Below are positions 16,507-25,286 of a DNA stretch of 64,000 nt, piece after piece. The DNA lies in NCBI GenBank assembly GCA_947377285.1, contig CANCFT010000001.1, forward strand, positions 62,001 to 126,000, in the 5' to 3' direction. The translations under genes and the position numbers were made by a program. The stretch's first letter is position 1, and each line of letters opens with the position of its first letter. Under the pieces are notes generated by a model. The model did not search any database. It saw only the letters and a program-made list of their open reading frames with translations, and was not told the origin of the DNA. The stretch comes from Bacteriovoracaceae bacterium (GTDB taxonomy: Bacteria > Bdellovibrionota > Bacteriovoracia > Bacteriovoracales > Bacteriovoracaceae).

Positions 16507-18342
16507 TTATCCTTTTCTAACTACAGAGCGCTTATTTCCAACAAGTTCTTTTTTTCTAATACGGATTGATTGAGGAGTAATTTCTACCCATTCATCATTA
16601 TCAATCCAGTCCAATGCCCATTCAAGTGTTCTATTAACAATTGGTGGAAGGATTGGTTGTTCATCTTTTCCAGCAGTTCTTACAGATGTTAAATGTTTTT
16701 CTCGAACACAGTTAAGAACTAGATCGTTAGGACGAGTGGCTTCACCGATAACCATACCTTCATAAGTCATCTCACCTGGCTTAACAAATTGTTTACCAGA
16801 AGAAAGTAAATTATAAAGAGCGTATGGAGTCATCTTTCCAGCTCTATCTGAAACTAAAGCACCGTTTTGTCTTCCTAACATTTCTCCAGTAAATGGTTTG
16901 TATCCCATAAATTCTGAAGACATTAATCCAGCTCCACGAGTATCAGTTAAGAAAATCCCACGGTATCCAATTAGTCCACGAGAAGGAATAACAAAAACCA
17001 TACGTGTTCTTGCTTCTCCTAGTGGCATCATGTTTTCCATAATTCCTTTTCTAATAGAAAGTCTTTCAGTAATAGCACCTGTAGATTCATTTGGAATATC
17101 GAGAACAACTTTTTCAAATGGCTCTAACTTAGTTCCATCTTCTGCGTATTGGAAAAGAACTTGTGGACGACCAACCATTAACTCGAATCCCTTACGACGA
17201 AGTTGTTCGAAAACGATAGCTAACTGAAGTTCTCCACGTCCTTTAAGGATGAAAACTTTTGGATCGTCTGTTCCTTCATATTGAAGAGCAACGTTTGTTT
17301 TAATTGAGTCTTGTAAAAATTCTTCAAGTTTTCTTGAAGTAAGGTATTCACCTTCTTGTCCAGACATAGGTGAAGTAGAAACTGAAACTTGAACCCCTAC
17401 TGTAGGTGGTTCAACTGTAATACGAGGAAGTGGTTCTACTTTTGTTGTTGAGACAATTGTATCTCCAATTTTTGCGTTATCGATACCGGCAACGATAACG
17501 ATCTCTCCAGCGTCAGCTGTTTCAACTTCAGTAATAGCTAAAGCCGAGAATTCTTGAATGGCCGTAACTTTAGAAGTTTTGTTTTTCTTATCAACGTCGC
17601 AAAGAGTGTAGTTACCACCTTTTTTAATTGATCCTCTTTGAATACGACCAATAGCTAGAGGTCCTAGGTATGGCGAGTATGAAAGATTTGTAACTAAAAG
17701 CTGAAGGTCAGATCCTTCAGAAACTCTTGGTTGTGGAAAGAAATCAGAAACCATTAAATCAAGGATTGGATTAATGTCTGTTCTTACAACTTTATAATCA
17801 TGAGTTGCCCAACCAGCTCTAGCTGAAGAGTAAATAATAGGAATATCTAAATCGAAGTCTTCTATATTAAGCATTGAAGCTAGTTCTAAGAAAAGTTCTT
17901 CGATATCGTGTTTAACTTCTTCGATACGTTCATCTGGTCTATCGATTTTATTGATAACAACAGCGATTTTTAATCGTTGTTCCATTGCTTTTGTTAGAAC
18001 GAATCTTGTTTGTGGAAGAGGTCCTTCTGAAGCATCAACTAGAAGAAGAATTCCATCTACCATCATTAGAGATCTTTCAACTTCACCACCGAAGTCAGCA
18101 TGTCCCGGAGTATCGAGAAGATTAATTTTTGTATCTTTCCAAACGAACGCACAGTTTTTTGCAGTAATTGTAATTCCGCGCTCTTTTTCAATTTCACCAG
18201 AGTCCATTACTCTATCAGTCATCTCTGCGCGAGCATCGAAAGTTCCTGATTGTCTCAAAAGACAGTCTACGAGAGTTGTTTTACCATGGTCGACGTGAGC
18301 TACGACGGCAATGTTTTTTAATTTAGAATAATTCTTAGACAT
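16507..18342 (-). CDS. typA: translational GTPase TypA/BipA
   Basis: 611 residues, standard for TypA. GTPase motifs: G1 AHVDHGKT (15-22), the G2 region RGITIT (55-60), G3 DTPGH (77-81), G4 NKID (131-134). The EF-Tu domain II, EF-G-like domains and the TypA-specific C-terminal domain follow, ending in a lysine-rich tail. TypA binds the ribosome and is needed under stress such as cold, where it aids 50S assembly. I set the start at ATG 18342, preceded by AAGGA; the open frame continues to 18621, but that part overlaps the divergent ABC-F gene and reads as its antisense. It is divergent from the ABC-F gene with about 100 bases between them. Confidence 0.95.
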   Translation of the reverse strand: MSKNYSKLKNIAVVAHVDHGKTTLVDCLLRQSGTFDARAEMTDRVMDSGEIEKERGITITAKNCAFVWKDTKINLLDTPGHADFGGEVERSLMMVDGILLLVDASEGPLPQTRFVLTKAMEQRLKIAVVINKIDRPDERIEEVKHDIEELFLELASMLNIEDFDLDIPIIYSSARAGWATHDYKVVRTDINPILDLMVSDFFPQPRVSEGSDLQLLVTNLSYSPYLGPLAIGRIQRGSIKKGGNYTLCDVDKKNKTSKVTAIQEFSALAITEVETADAGEIVIVAGIDNAKIGDTIVSTTKVEPLPRITVEPPTVGVQVSVSTSPMSGQEGEYLTSRKLEEFLQDSIKTNVALQYEGTDDPKVFILKGRGELQLAIVFEQLRRKGFELMVGRPQVLFQYAEDGTKLEPFEKVVLDIPNESTGAITERLSIRKGIMENMMPLGEARTRMVFVIPSRGLIGYRGIFLTDTRGAGLMSSEFMGYKPFTGEMLGRQNGALVSDRAGKMTPYALYNLLSSGKQFVKPGEMTYEGMVIGEATRPNDLVLNCVREKHLTSVRTAGKDEQPILPPIVNRTLEWALDWIDNDEWVEITPQSIRIRKKELVGNKRSVVRKG

Positions 18343-18442
18343 GCGGGCTAATCCTTGGTTTGGGCACTTATGCTTCTTACAAAATATATATAATGAATTT
18401 CGGCAGAGAATAGCATAAGATGGCCCCTTAAGCGAGATAACA

Positions 18443-20275
18443 ATGATCCAAGCAAAAAATTTATCCAAACATTTCGGTGGGCAAGAGCTCTTCGACCGTG
18501 TCAGTTTCCAGTTAGGAGGCCGCGAAAGAGTCGGTCTTGTGGGACGCAATGGTTCGGGGAAATCGACCCTGTTTAAACTAATTCTCGGAGAGTTATCCGT
18601 CGATTCTGGAGAAATAACCATACCTAAAGGTTATAGACTCGGAGCTTTGGAGCAGCATATCCATTTTACTAAACCAACGGTTTTAGAAGAGTGCATCCAA
18701 GTACTAAACCCTGAAGATTTTTTAGAGTATGAAGCAGAAAAAATCCTTTTTGGTTTAGGTTTTTCTGACGAAGATATGCAAAAAGACCCAAAGAGTTTTT
18801 CAGGTGGTTATCAAATTAGGATAAATCTCACCAAAGTTTTGCTTCAGGCCCCTAATTTACTTTTGTTGGATGAACCAACTAACTACTTAGATATAGTCTC
18901 TATGCGATGGCTAAAGTCATTCCTTAAAAACTTTCCTGGTGAAATCATGTTGATTACCCATGACAGAGAATTTATGGATGATGTTGTCACACATACGATG
19001 GGACTACACCGTCAGCAATTAAAAAAAGTTAAAGGCGATACGGCGAAATTTTATGAGCAAATTCTTCAAGACGAAGAAATGTACGAAAAAACACGCGAAA
19101 ACTTAGATAAAAAAAGAAAAGAAATGGAAGCGTTTGTTGAGCGCTTTAAAGCCAAGGCTTCAAAAGCCGCTCAGGCTCAATCAAGAATGAAAGCATTACA
19201 AAAAATGAGCACTATGGACAAGCTCAATGACGTAGATGTTTTAGGTTTTCGTTTTCGATTTACAGAATGTCCGGGTAAACAAATTGCAGAAGTAAAACAT
19301 TTAGCATTTTCATATGATGGCGACGAAAAAAATACGCTCTTTCACAATTTAAGTTTTCCAATAAACCGTGAAGACCGCATTGGTATTATCGGAAAAAATG
19401 GAAAAGGAAAATCGACTCTATTAAATGTCATAGGAGGGATGCTTGAACCTGTAACAGGTAAAACAAGTTATCATCCATCAGCAGCTGTAGGGCACTTCGG
19501 TCAAACGAATATCAATCGTTTGAAAATGGAAAATACAATTGTCGAAGAAATCCAAGAAGAAAATTCGGACTTAAGTATTTCTGGCGTCCGAAATATTTGT
19601 GGAACGATGATGTTTGAAGGCGATCTTGCTAAGAAAAAGATTAAAGTTTTATCTGGTGGAGAGAGGGCTCGAGTTCTCTTGGGTAAAATTTTAGCGAAAC
19701 CGGCCAATCTGTTATTATTAGATGAACCAACGAACCATTTGGATATGGAATCAATTGAATCTCTCACGGAAGAAATTGGCAATTTTCCAGGGGCAGTTGT
19801 TATTGTTACTCATAGTGAAATCATGCTTCGCAATTTAGCGACGAAACTCATTATTTTCCACAATGGTAATGCCGAAGTTTTCAATGGGAATTATGATGAT
19901 TTTCTTGAGAAAATCGGTTGGGAAAGTGAAGAAACTAAACCAAATAAAGCCGGGAAGCGTAAGCTTACAGAAAAAGAAATAAAGCAACGCCGTGCTGAAA
20001 TTGCGATCGAAAGGGCCAAACTAGTTAAGCCCTTAAAAGAAGAAATTGAAAACGTTGAGAGTGAAATTACAAAAAATGAAACTCTACTTGGACGCATTAA
20101 CGGAGAACTTGAAAAAGCAGCGATCAGCCAAGACTCATCTAAGTTAACAGACTATACTCATGCTATTGGTAAGCTTAATCAAATTATTGAAAATTTGTTT
20201 GAGAAGCTTTCTAACACAAATGAAAATCTCGATTTTATTAATAAAAAATATGACCTAGAGTTGGAGCAATTATAA
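18443..20275 (+). CDS. ABC-F family ATPase
   Basis: Two ABC domains on one chain without membrane segments, the hallmark of ABC-F proteins that act on the ribosomal E site. First domain: Walker A at 34-42, signature FSGGYQ (119-124), Walker B D143-E144. The inter-domain linker is charged and helical (about 200-260). Second domain: Walker A at 317-325, LSGGE (403-407), D427-E428. A C-terminal coiled coil (about 495-610) matches the Uup/YheS/YbiT style. Both catalytic glutamates are intact. The exact subfamily, and whether it affects antibiotic resistance, cannot be told from sequence. The stop codon shares one base with the proposed AUC start of the next gene. Confidence 0.9.
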   Translation: MIQAKNLSKHFGGQELFDRVSFQLGGRERVGLVGRNGSGKSTLFKLILGELSVDSGEITIPKGYRLGALEQHIHFTKPTVLEECIQVLNPEDFLEYEAEKILFGLGFSDEDMQKDPKSFSGGYQIRINLTKVLLQAPNLLLLDEPTNYLDIVSMRWLKSFLKNFPGEIMLITHDREFMDDVVTHTMGLHRQQLKKVKGDTAKFYEQILQDEEMYEKTRENLDKKRKEMEAFVERFKAKASKAAQAQSRMKALQKMSTMDKLNDVDVLGFRFRFTECPGKQIAEVKHLAFSYDGDEKNTLFHNLSFPINREDRIGIIGKNGKGKSTLLNVIGGMLEPVTGKTSYHPSAAVGHFGQTNINRLKMENTIVEEIQEENSDLSISGVRNICGTMMFEGDLAKKKIKVLSGGERARVLLGKILAKPANLLLLDEPTNHLDMESIESLTEEIGNFPGAVVIVTHSEIMLRNLATKLIIFHNGNAEVFNGNYDDFLEKIGWESEETKPNKAGKRKLTEKEIKQRRAEIAIERAKLVKPLKEEIENVESEITKNETLLGRINGELEKAAISQDSSKLTDYTHAIGKLNQIIENLFEKLSNTNENLDFINKKYDLELEQL

Positions 20276-20703
20276 TCTTATTAAAAGCACTAATCTTATT
20301 TGTTATTTTTTCACAATCAACTTATGCCGATGAATGCCGTGGCGACTTTAAAATGATTGTGACTGGTTTAAATAGCGATGAAGGGCAAATTAAATTCGAC
20401 CTCGACAACTCTAGTGAAACATTTAGCCCTAAAGAAGATGGTAAACCTTCATTTACCAAAGGGCGTTCACCTATTAAAGACAAGCGAGTTGAATATTTAT
20501 TTAAAGATATACCCTGTGGTGAATACGCCGTTAAACTTTATCACGATGCCAATATGAACCAAGATCTAGATAAAAATTTTCTCAAAATTCCAACAGAACA
20601 GTATGGTTTTTCAAACTGCAAAGGATGCATTCTTCCCCCGAAATGGGATAAAGCTAAATTTCATTTTGATAAAGAACATACTTCTATTACAATTGAAATC
20701 TAG
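20275..20703 (+). CDS. secreted DUF2141 protein, probable AUC start
   Basis: The conserved part matches the DUF2141 family (VTGLNSDEGQIKFDL early, then PCGEYAVKLYHDANMNQDLD and EQYGFSN), small secreted beta-sandwich proteins of unknown function. The first in-frame ATG (20350) would cut off an obvious signal peptide, LLKALILFVIFSQSTYA, encoded just upstream. That peptide has no in-frame ATG, GTG or TTG back to the stop at 20251. An ATC at 20275 lies eight bases after GGAG (20263-20266) and shares one base with the stop of the ABC-F gene (TAATC, like the common TAATG). I therefore place the start at ATC; ATA 20272 or ATT 20269 are alternatives. Three cysteines in the mature part fit export. Confidence 0.7.
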   Translation: MLLKALILFVIFSQSTYADECRGDFKMIVTGLNSDEGQIKFDLDNSSETFSPKEDGKPSFTKGRSPIKDKRVEYLFKDIPCGEYAVKLYHDANMNQDLDKNFLKIPTEQYGFSNCKGCILPPKWDKAKFHFDKEHTSITIEI

Positions 20704-20707
20704 TTTT

Positions 20708-21919
20708 TTACAATGCTAACCCTACATTGAAGTGAATATGTGATGATTTATCTTGAATATTGTATCCGTATTCAACATTGATCCCAGGAATACTGATTTT
20801 TTTTAAATAATAGCGTAGGCCACCACCAATTGTATTTTCGTTAAGATGAGCTCCATTATAAATAGAATTAATCAGAACACTGCGAGTATTTTCAAAAAAA
20901 CTAACGGCGTAAAATCTATCCCAAATATGGTGCTGGTACTGGAACATAGTGGCGGCGTATCTTTGCATATGAATCGATTCACCATCGTATCCTCTAAATC
21001 CTTCATGAGCTCCTTCAGAGAAGTTATAAAAAAAGGTTTTGGCAGATGCAAGTGCTAAGTTTTCAGACAAATTGACAAAATGTTCATCGAAAACTGGGTA
21101 AGTCGCTACAAGTTCAATTTTTCCATTAAAAAATGTATTGCCACCGTCCTTAGGTCTAAGTGCATAAGCATTAGCAGTAATAAAATAACCTTTATAAAGA
21201 GTATCAAGTTGTTCAAAAAATTTAATATTATAGCGAGTTCTTAAACCAACTCCTTCGTAAGTTTGATCTAGGGAAGATTGAGTTTGTGTTTTCGTTTGGA
21301 CAATTTCTTTTTTAAATAGAATTGGACCAGCTTTAAAAACCATATTTTTATAGAAAAAATTGGGTGTTAATTCAAAAGCTGTTGTTCGTGATTCAAATTC
21401 ATTTTGCATGACTTTATGTCGATAGAAACGGGAAAGAGTGTTAAGTCGAACGATAAGAGAAGAAATTCCTAAATTGCTAGAAAAGAAATTTTCTGAATTA
21501 TAGAGAAGTAAATAATTGAGTCCTGCATTCGTCCAAGCAACGGCCGGAACTAATGTTTCAAGCCGACCTAAGAAATTATTTTCGTAAAAACCAATTCCTC
21601 TGATGTAATAGTCACCAGATTGAGAGATCAGGGGAACAGGGACAATCGTCCATTTATCTTCAATGACAATTTTTAAAATGCCTTGATCAAATGTACAGGA
21701 TTTCAAAATATATTGAGGATTTTGCGAAACTCTAATTTTCAGATCGAGAAAGTCTGCAGGAGTAAGATCGTCCCCGATATTGACATTCACTCTGCGCAGC
21801 AAGGCCCATGGTTTAGTCTTTGAATGACCGCTTATTTGAATATCTTTAATGACTTCCGCTTTTAAAGGATTTATTTGAAAAAGCACAATGGAAATAAGCA
21901 AAAAGACAGCTTTTAGCAC
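20708..21919 (-). CDS. POTRA / beta-barrel outer membrane protein (BamA/TamA-like)
   Basis: 403 residues with a signal peptide (LKAVFLLISIVL to PLKA). A single POTRA-like domain follows (about 20-95; VIKDIQISGHSKTKPWALLRRV, then VSQNPQYILKSCTFDQGILKIVIEDKW), and the rest is an outer-membrane barrel related to the bacterial surface antigen family, ending FNVGLAL. It is too short for BamA itself and may insert or export a specific substrate. I chose GTG 21919, which has GGAG six bases upstream and gives a clean signal peptide; ATG 21979 would add 20 polar residues in front of it. It is transcribed divergently from the phosphonate cluster and converges on the DUF2141 gene. Confidence 0.75.
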   Translation of the reverse strand: MLKAVFLLISIVLFQINPLKAEVIKDIQISGHSKTKPWALLRRVNVNIGDDLTPADFLDLKIRVSQNPQYILKSCTFDQGILKIVIEDKWTIVPVPLISQSGDYYIRGIGFYENNFLGRLETLVPAVAWTNAGLNYLLLYNSENFFSSNLGISSLIVRLNTLSRFYRHKVMQNEFESRTTAFELTPNFFYKNMVFKAGPILFKKEIVQTKTQTQSSLDQTYEGVGLRTRYNIKFFEQLDTLYKGYFITANAYALRPKDGGNTFFNGKIELVATYPVFDEHFVNLSENLALASAKTFFYNFSEGAHEGFRGYDGESIHMQRYAATMFQYQHHIWDRFYAVSFFENTRSVLINSIYNGAHLNENTIGGGLRYYLKKISIPGINVEYGYNIQDKSSHIHFNVGLAL

Positions 21920-22067
21920 GAGGAACTCCAGGGGAATTGTTGATTTTCTTGTACTAAGAATTACCTGCTTTGTCTTCAAGCAAATGGATCATATTTAACT
22001 TCAAAATAGTTGAATTCTCTAGTGGCAGGTGCTATTTTGTCCCCCTAAACATGCCAGGGATAACACA

Positions 22068-23000
22068 ATGCTAAAAGATAACTTTTACTATTCATTTTCT
22101 AGTGATGCTCAAAATGAAATTTATGATTATATAAAATCCCTTCATACATATACAAAAATTGAAGAGGCGAAAATTTTAGGAAGTGACGATTGCTTAACTT
22201 TTAGAACTGAAGTTGAAGTAGTGAGAAAAGAATTAGAAAATGGAAAGCGAATTGTCATCGTTAAGCCATTTGTTGATTTTCAAAATAAATATACAATTTT
22301 AGAACAGAGAACTCTTTTTTGGTTAATGGGAAATGTTTTGGGAGAAACTCTCATCCAAAATGAAGCTGGCGATAGAGCTGTATTAGTCTATGACCGCGAT
22401 AGAACCAATTCAATGACAAAAGGTGCTCGTTATCACCAAACACGCGAAGGCGGAACAATCCACACAGATAATGTCAATGTTCCATTTAAGTGGGAATACC
22501 TACTTCTTGCCTGCATCTCTCCGGCGATGGCAGGTGGAGAAAATATTTTAGTTAATGCTCTCAATGTTTATAAAATTCTCAAAGAAAAACACCCCGATGT
22601 TTTAGCAATCCTTGAGAATAATTTTTTATGGGAACAACGTGGTGTGGCCGATGTTACATACGAGGCACCAATAATAACTTATAACTTATTAGGTGAACCC
22701 GAATTTCGCCATCTTCGTCCATATATGGAATCAGCTCATAAAAAATTAGAAAGACCATTATCAGATGAACAGATGTACGCTCTCGATACACTCGATGCGG
22801 TTTTAGAGCATTCGGATAATCAATATAGACATTCATTTGTTGCTGGAGAAATTCTACTTACGTACGATGCCCAAGTTCTTCATGGCAGAACTTGCTTCTC
22901 TGATGCTTTTAATGCTGTTGTTGTTCATGATTGGGTAAAAGATCATCACAAACCATTAAAAAGAACAATGGATCGCATCTGGGCTAAAAAAAGACAATAG
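22068..23000 (+). CDS. TauD/CAS-like Fe(II)/2-oxoglutarate oxygenase, phosphonate cluster
   Basis: 310 residues. The HxD...H iron triad is seen as H132-T-D134 and H272 (in VLHGR), in the fold pattern of the TauD / clavaminate-synthase-like family (GGTIHTDN, GGENILVNA). Such enzymes use O2 and 2-oxoglutarate to hydroxylate a substrate. Standing at the head of a phosphonate operon, it is a candidate for hydroxylating AEP, its lipid or a precursor at C1. The usual arginine about 10-15 residues after the last histidine, which holds 2-oxoglutarate, is not obvious here (only R274 is close). ATG 22068 follows AGGGA; the frame extends to 22029 without a better start. The next gene follows after 29 bases. 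Confidence 0.75.
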   Translation: MLKDNFYYSFSSDAQNEIYDYIKSLHTYTKIEEAKILGSDDCLTFRTEVEVVRKELENGKRIVIVKPFVDFQNKYTILEQRTLFWLMGNVLGETLIQNEAGDRAVLVYDRDRTNSMTKGARYHQTREGGTIHTDNVNVPFKWEYLLLACISPAMAGGENILVNALNVYKILKEKHPDVLAILENNFLWEQRGVADVTYEAPIITYNLLGEPEFRHLRPYMESAHKKLERPLSDEQMYALDTLDAVLEHSDNQYRHSFVAGEILLTYDAQVLHGRTCFSDAFNAVVVHDWVKDHHKPLKRTMDRIWAKKRQ

Positions 23001-23029
23001 ATTATTTAGGATTAAAGGAATTAAAGAAT

Positions 23030-23773
23030 ATGCCACAATATACAGCACTCATTTTAGCCGCAGGATATGGATCGAGAATTTCAGACGTCACAACTGATCC
23101 TAAAAGTTTACTAAAGATCAATGAAAAAACTTTAATGGACTGGCACTTTGAAGCATGGAAATCAGTCGGGATTCGCAATGTCGTTGTTGTTACAGGATAT
23201 AAAAAAGAAGTACTTGAGTCATACTTAGAAAAATATAAAATGGATTTTGATATTCATTTTGCGGTCAACGAAGATTATAGAGTGAAAGGTAATACCTTTT
23301 CTTTTCTGTATGGACTTGAAAAAATTCAAGGCAATTTTTTATTATTTGATGCTGACTTGATTTATGACAAAAAAATATTAGCAAGTTTTATTGAAGATGA
23401 ATCCCCTAATCAAATACTTGTTGGCGAAAGTTCAATTGATGATATTGAATGCGCCAAGACAATGATTGATCAAAATGGATTTGTCCGTTTAACAATTGAT
23501 AAGCGTGCTGTCTCTCCATCAGAGCGCGAAGAATTTGCTTTTGCAGGCGAGGCTATGGGAATATTAAAATTCTCACAAGCCTATAGAGACGATATGTACC
23601 AAGCTTGCGTTAGTTTTTTAAAAGAAGAAAAAAATATTTCAAAAAATTGGGAACACGTGATGAATGAGTTTTTACTCAATCACAATATGAATATTCATCG
23701 AACCGTTAGTGATCGGTGGGTAGAAATTGATAATAAAGAAGACTTGGAAAAAGCTAAAAGATTATTTGAATGA
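23030..23773 (+). CDS. MobA/PntC-type nucleotidyltransferase
   Basis: 247 residues of the sugar/alcohol-phosphate nucleotidyltransferase superfamily: N-terminal LILAAGYGSRI (NTP loop with G-x-G-x-R), DPKSLLKI lysine motif, LLFDADLIY (metal aspartate) and a closing WVEIDNKEDLEKA motif. Directly upstream of a CDP-alcohol phosphotransferase and in a cluster that makes AEP, the best inference is a CTP-dependent enzyme making CMP-AEP (or CMP-hydroxy-AEP), as PntC-type enzymes do. CTP versus other NTP use cannot be read from sequence. Its stop overlaps the next ATG (ATGA), so the two are translationally coupled. Confidence 0.8.
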   Translation: MPQYTALILAAGYGSRISDVTTDPKSLLKINEKTLMDWHFEAWKSVGIRNVVVVTGYKKEVLESYLEKYKMDFDIHFAVNEDYRVKGNTFSFLYGLEKIQGNFLLFDADLIYDKKILASFIEDESPNQILVGESSIDDIECAKTMIDQNGFVRLTIDKRAVSPSEREEFAFAGEAMGILKFSQAYRDDMYQACVSFLKEEKNISKNWEHVMNEFLLNHNMNIHRTVSDRWVEIDNKEDLEKAKRLFE

Positions 23774-24651
23774 ATTGGCTAAAAGAATATAAATTATCAC
23801 TAAAAAATCTTCATGCAGAAGAGCCACTCGATGTTTATTTTTATAGACCAATAGCTTTTATTGTTGTGAAAATTTTTTACCCATTACCAATTACTCCAAA
23901 CCATTACTCACTTGCAGCACTACTGTCGGGTATAGCGGCAGGTTACCATTTCTTAAAAGGAACGGCCCTTGGATTTAAATGGGGAGCCTTTTTCTTTTTA
24001 TTATTTGCCATTCTTGATTGTTGCGACGGAATGGTCGCAAGACTCAAAAAAAATGGAACAGAATTTGGTCGATTAATAGATGGGATAGTTGATTATCTCG
24101 TCAATGTTATCGTATATACGACAATTGCCTTAGGGTTAAAGAAACAATATTCTCCGGAATTAATTCAACCATGGATTCTTGTTGTCATTGCAGGTGTTTC
24201 AAAAGCAATTCATTCAATTTCGTACGACCACTATTTAACAGAATACCTTTCATATGAAAAAGGGGACAGTGGATTCGTCGTTAGAGAAATTGAAGATTTG
24301 CGCAATAGACTTGAGGAAAGTAAAAAAAATAACGGGGCCGGAATTCAGGTGCGCGTGCGAAGGTTCGCTCTAAATCTTTATTTGATGTATTCAAGTATCC
24401 AAGCAGGTACTCAAGAAAAGCCACTAGTTTTTAATCCAAGACAATATTGCGAAAAAAATTTACGAGCATTAAGAATGTGGTCTTTTATTGGTCCTTCTGT
24501 TCATATTTCTGTTTTAATAATAGCCTGTATTTTAAATGAACCAACCCTTTTATTTTTTCAAGCTGTAGTTTTTGGAAATTTATGGTTAATGATGATGTTT
24601 ATTTATCAATGTAAGATTAATCAGCAATTAGCTGAGGAAAAGGCAGCATGA
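23770..24651 (+). CDS. CDP-alcohol phosphatidyltransferase family enzyme
   Basis: The full family signature is present: D83xxD86G87xxA90R91 x8 G100 x3 D104 x3 D108. These residues bind CDP/CMP and two metals. About six membrane segments lie in 293 residues. Members transfer a head group between a CMP-activated donor and an alcohol acceptor at the cytoplasmic face of the inner membrane. In this operon the expected donor is CMP-AEP and the acceptor a lipid alcohol such as diacylglycerol or ceramide, giving a phosphonolipid with a C-P bond. ATGA overlaps at both ends couple it to the nucleotidyltransferase and to the LysE-type gene. Confidence 0.85.
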   Translation: MNWLKEYKLSLKNLHAEEPLDVYFYRPIAFIVVKIFYPLPITPNHYSLAALLSGIAAGYHFLKGTALGFKWGAFFFLLFAILDCCDGMVARLKKNGTEFGRLIDGIVDYLVNVIVYTTIALGLKKQYSPELIQPWILVVIAGVSKAIHSISYDHYLTEYLSYEKGDSGFVVREIEDLRNRLEESKKNNGAGIQVRVRRFALNLYLMYSSIQAGTQEKPLVFNPRQYCEKNLRALRMWSFIGPSVHISVLIIACILNEPTLLFFQAVVFGNLWLMMMFIYQCKINQQLAEEKAA

Positions 24652-25286
24652 TAACAGCATTAGTACTTGGTTTATTGACTGGCTTTTTAATTTGTATTCC
24701 AGTAGGGCCTATTAATGTTTGGGTAGTAAATACTCTAATTAAACATGATTTTAAATCAGCCTTTGCTATTGCTCTTGGTGGATCATTAATGGATTTCGTC
24801 TATTTTATGATTATTTTATCAGGACTTTCTCTTTTTCACTTTTCACCAAAAACAACTTTTATTCTAAAAATTGTTGGTGTGGTCTTTCTATTAATTTTTG
24901 GATTGAAAGAATTATTGACAAAAAAACAGGATTTTAAATTAGAACAAGATATCGACAAGAAAGAGCCGACAATATTAGCTTTTTTCTTATTAGGCGTAGC
25001 GATTTATTCATCAAATCCTACATTAGTTGCAACGATGTCAGGGCTTGCGGCAGTCATCAAGTCTTGGAATCTTTTTTTAAATTCTCTTTTAAACTATTTT
25101 GCTCTCTCTGTGGGCCTGGCCTTGGGTTCAGCTTCTTGGTTTTATCTATTATTGAAAATAGTTCAGAAGTATCAGAATCGAATCCCTGAAAAGTTTTTTA
25201 TCAACTTCAGCCGAACTTGTGGGGCGCTGATCGTACTCTTTAGCTTGTATATGGCCTTTAATGTTTATAAGGAAACCTTAATATGA
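24648..25286 (+). CDS. LysE/RhtB-family membrane transporter
   Basis: 212 residues with about six hydrophobic segments and the family motif near the N-terminus ([12 protein letters not shown]). LysE/RhtB proteins export amino acids and related small molecules. Coupled by ATGA overlaps on both sides inside the phosphonate operon, it could export an aminophosphonate or move the product lipid, or balance the intermediate pool; this is inference from position only. Confidence 0.75.
   Translation: MITALVLGLLTGFLICIPVGPINVWVVNTLIKHDFKSAFAIALGGSLMDFVYFMIILSGLSLFHFSPKTTFILKIVGVVFLLIFGLKELLTKKQDFKLEQDIDKKEPTILAFFLLGVAIYSSNPTLVATMSGLAAVIKSWNLFLNSLLNYFALSVGLALGSASWFYLLLKIVQKYQNRIPEKFFINFSRTCGALIVLFSLYMAFNVYKETLI

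Noticed and set aside
18343-18621. N-terminal extension of the typA frame to 704 residues
   Set aside because: The extension overlaps the divergent ABC-F gene in antisense, has no ribosome-binding site, and TypA proteins begin at the MSKN-type start with AAGGA upstream.
21920-21979. Longer N-terminus of the POTRA/barrel protein from ATG 21979
   Set aside because: It places 20 polar residues before the signal peptide; GTG 21919 has GGAG six bases upstream.
22029-22067. Upstream extension of the 2OG oxygenase frame
   Set aside because: ATG 22068 has AGGGA at proper spacing; the extra residues are not family-like.
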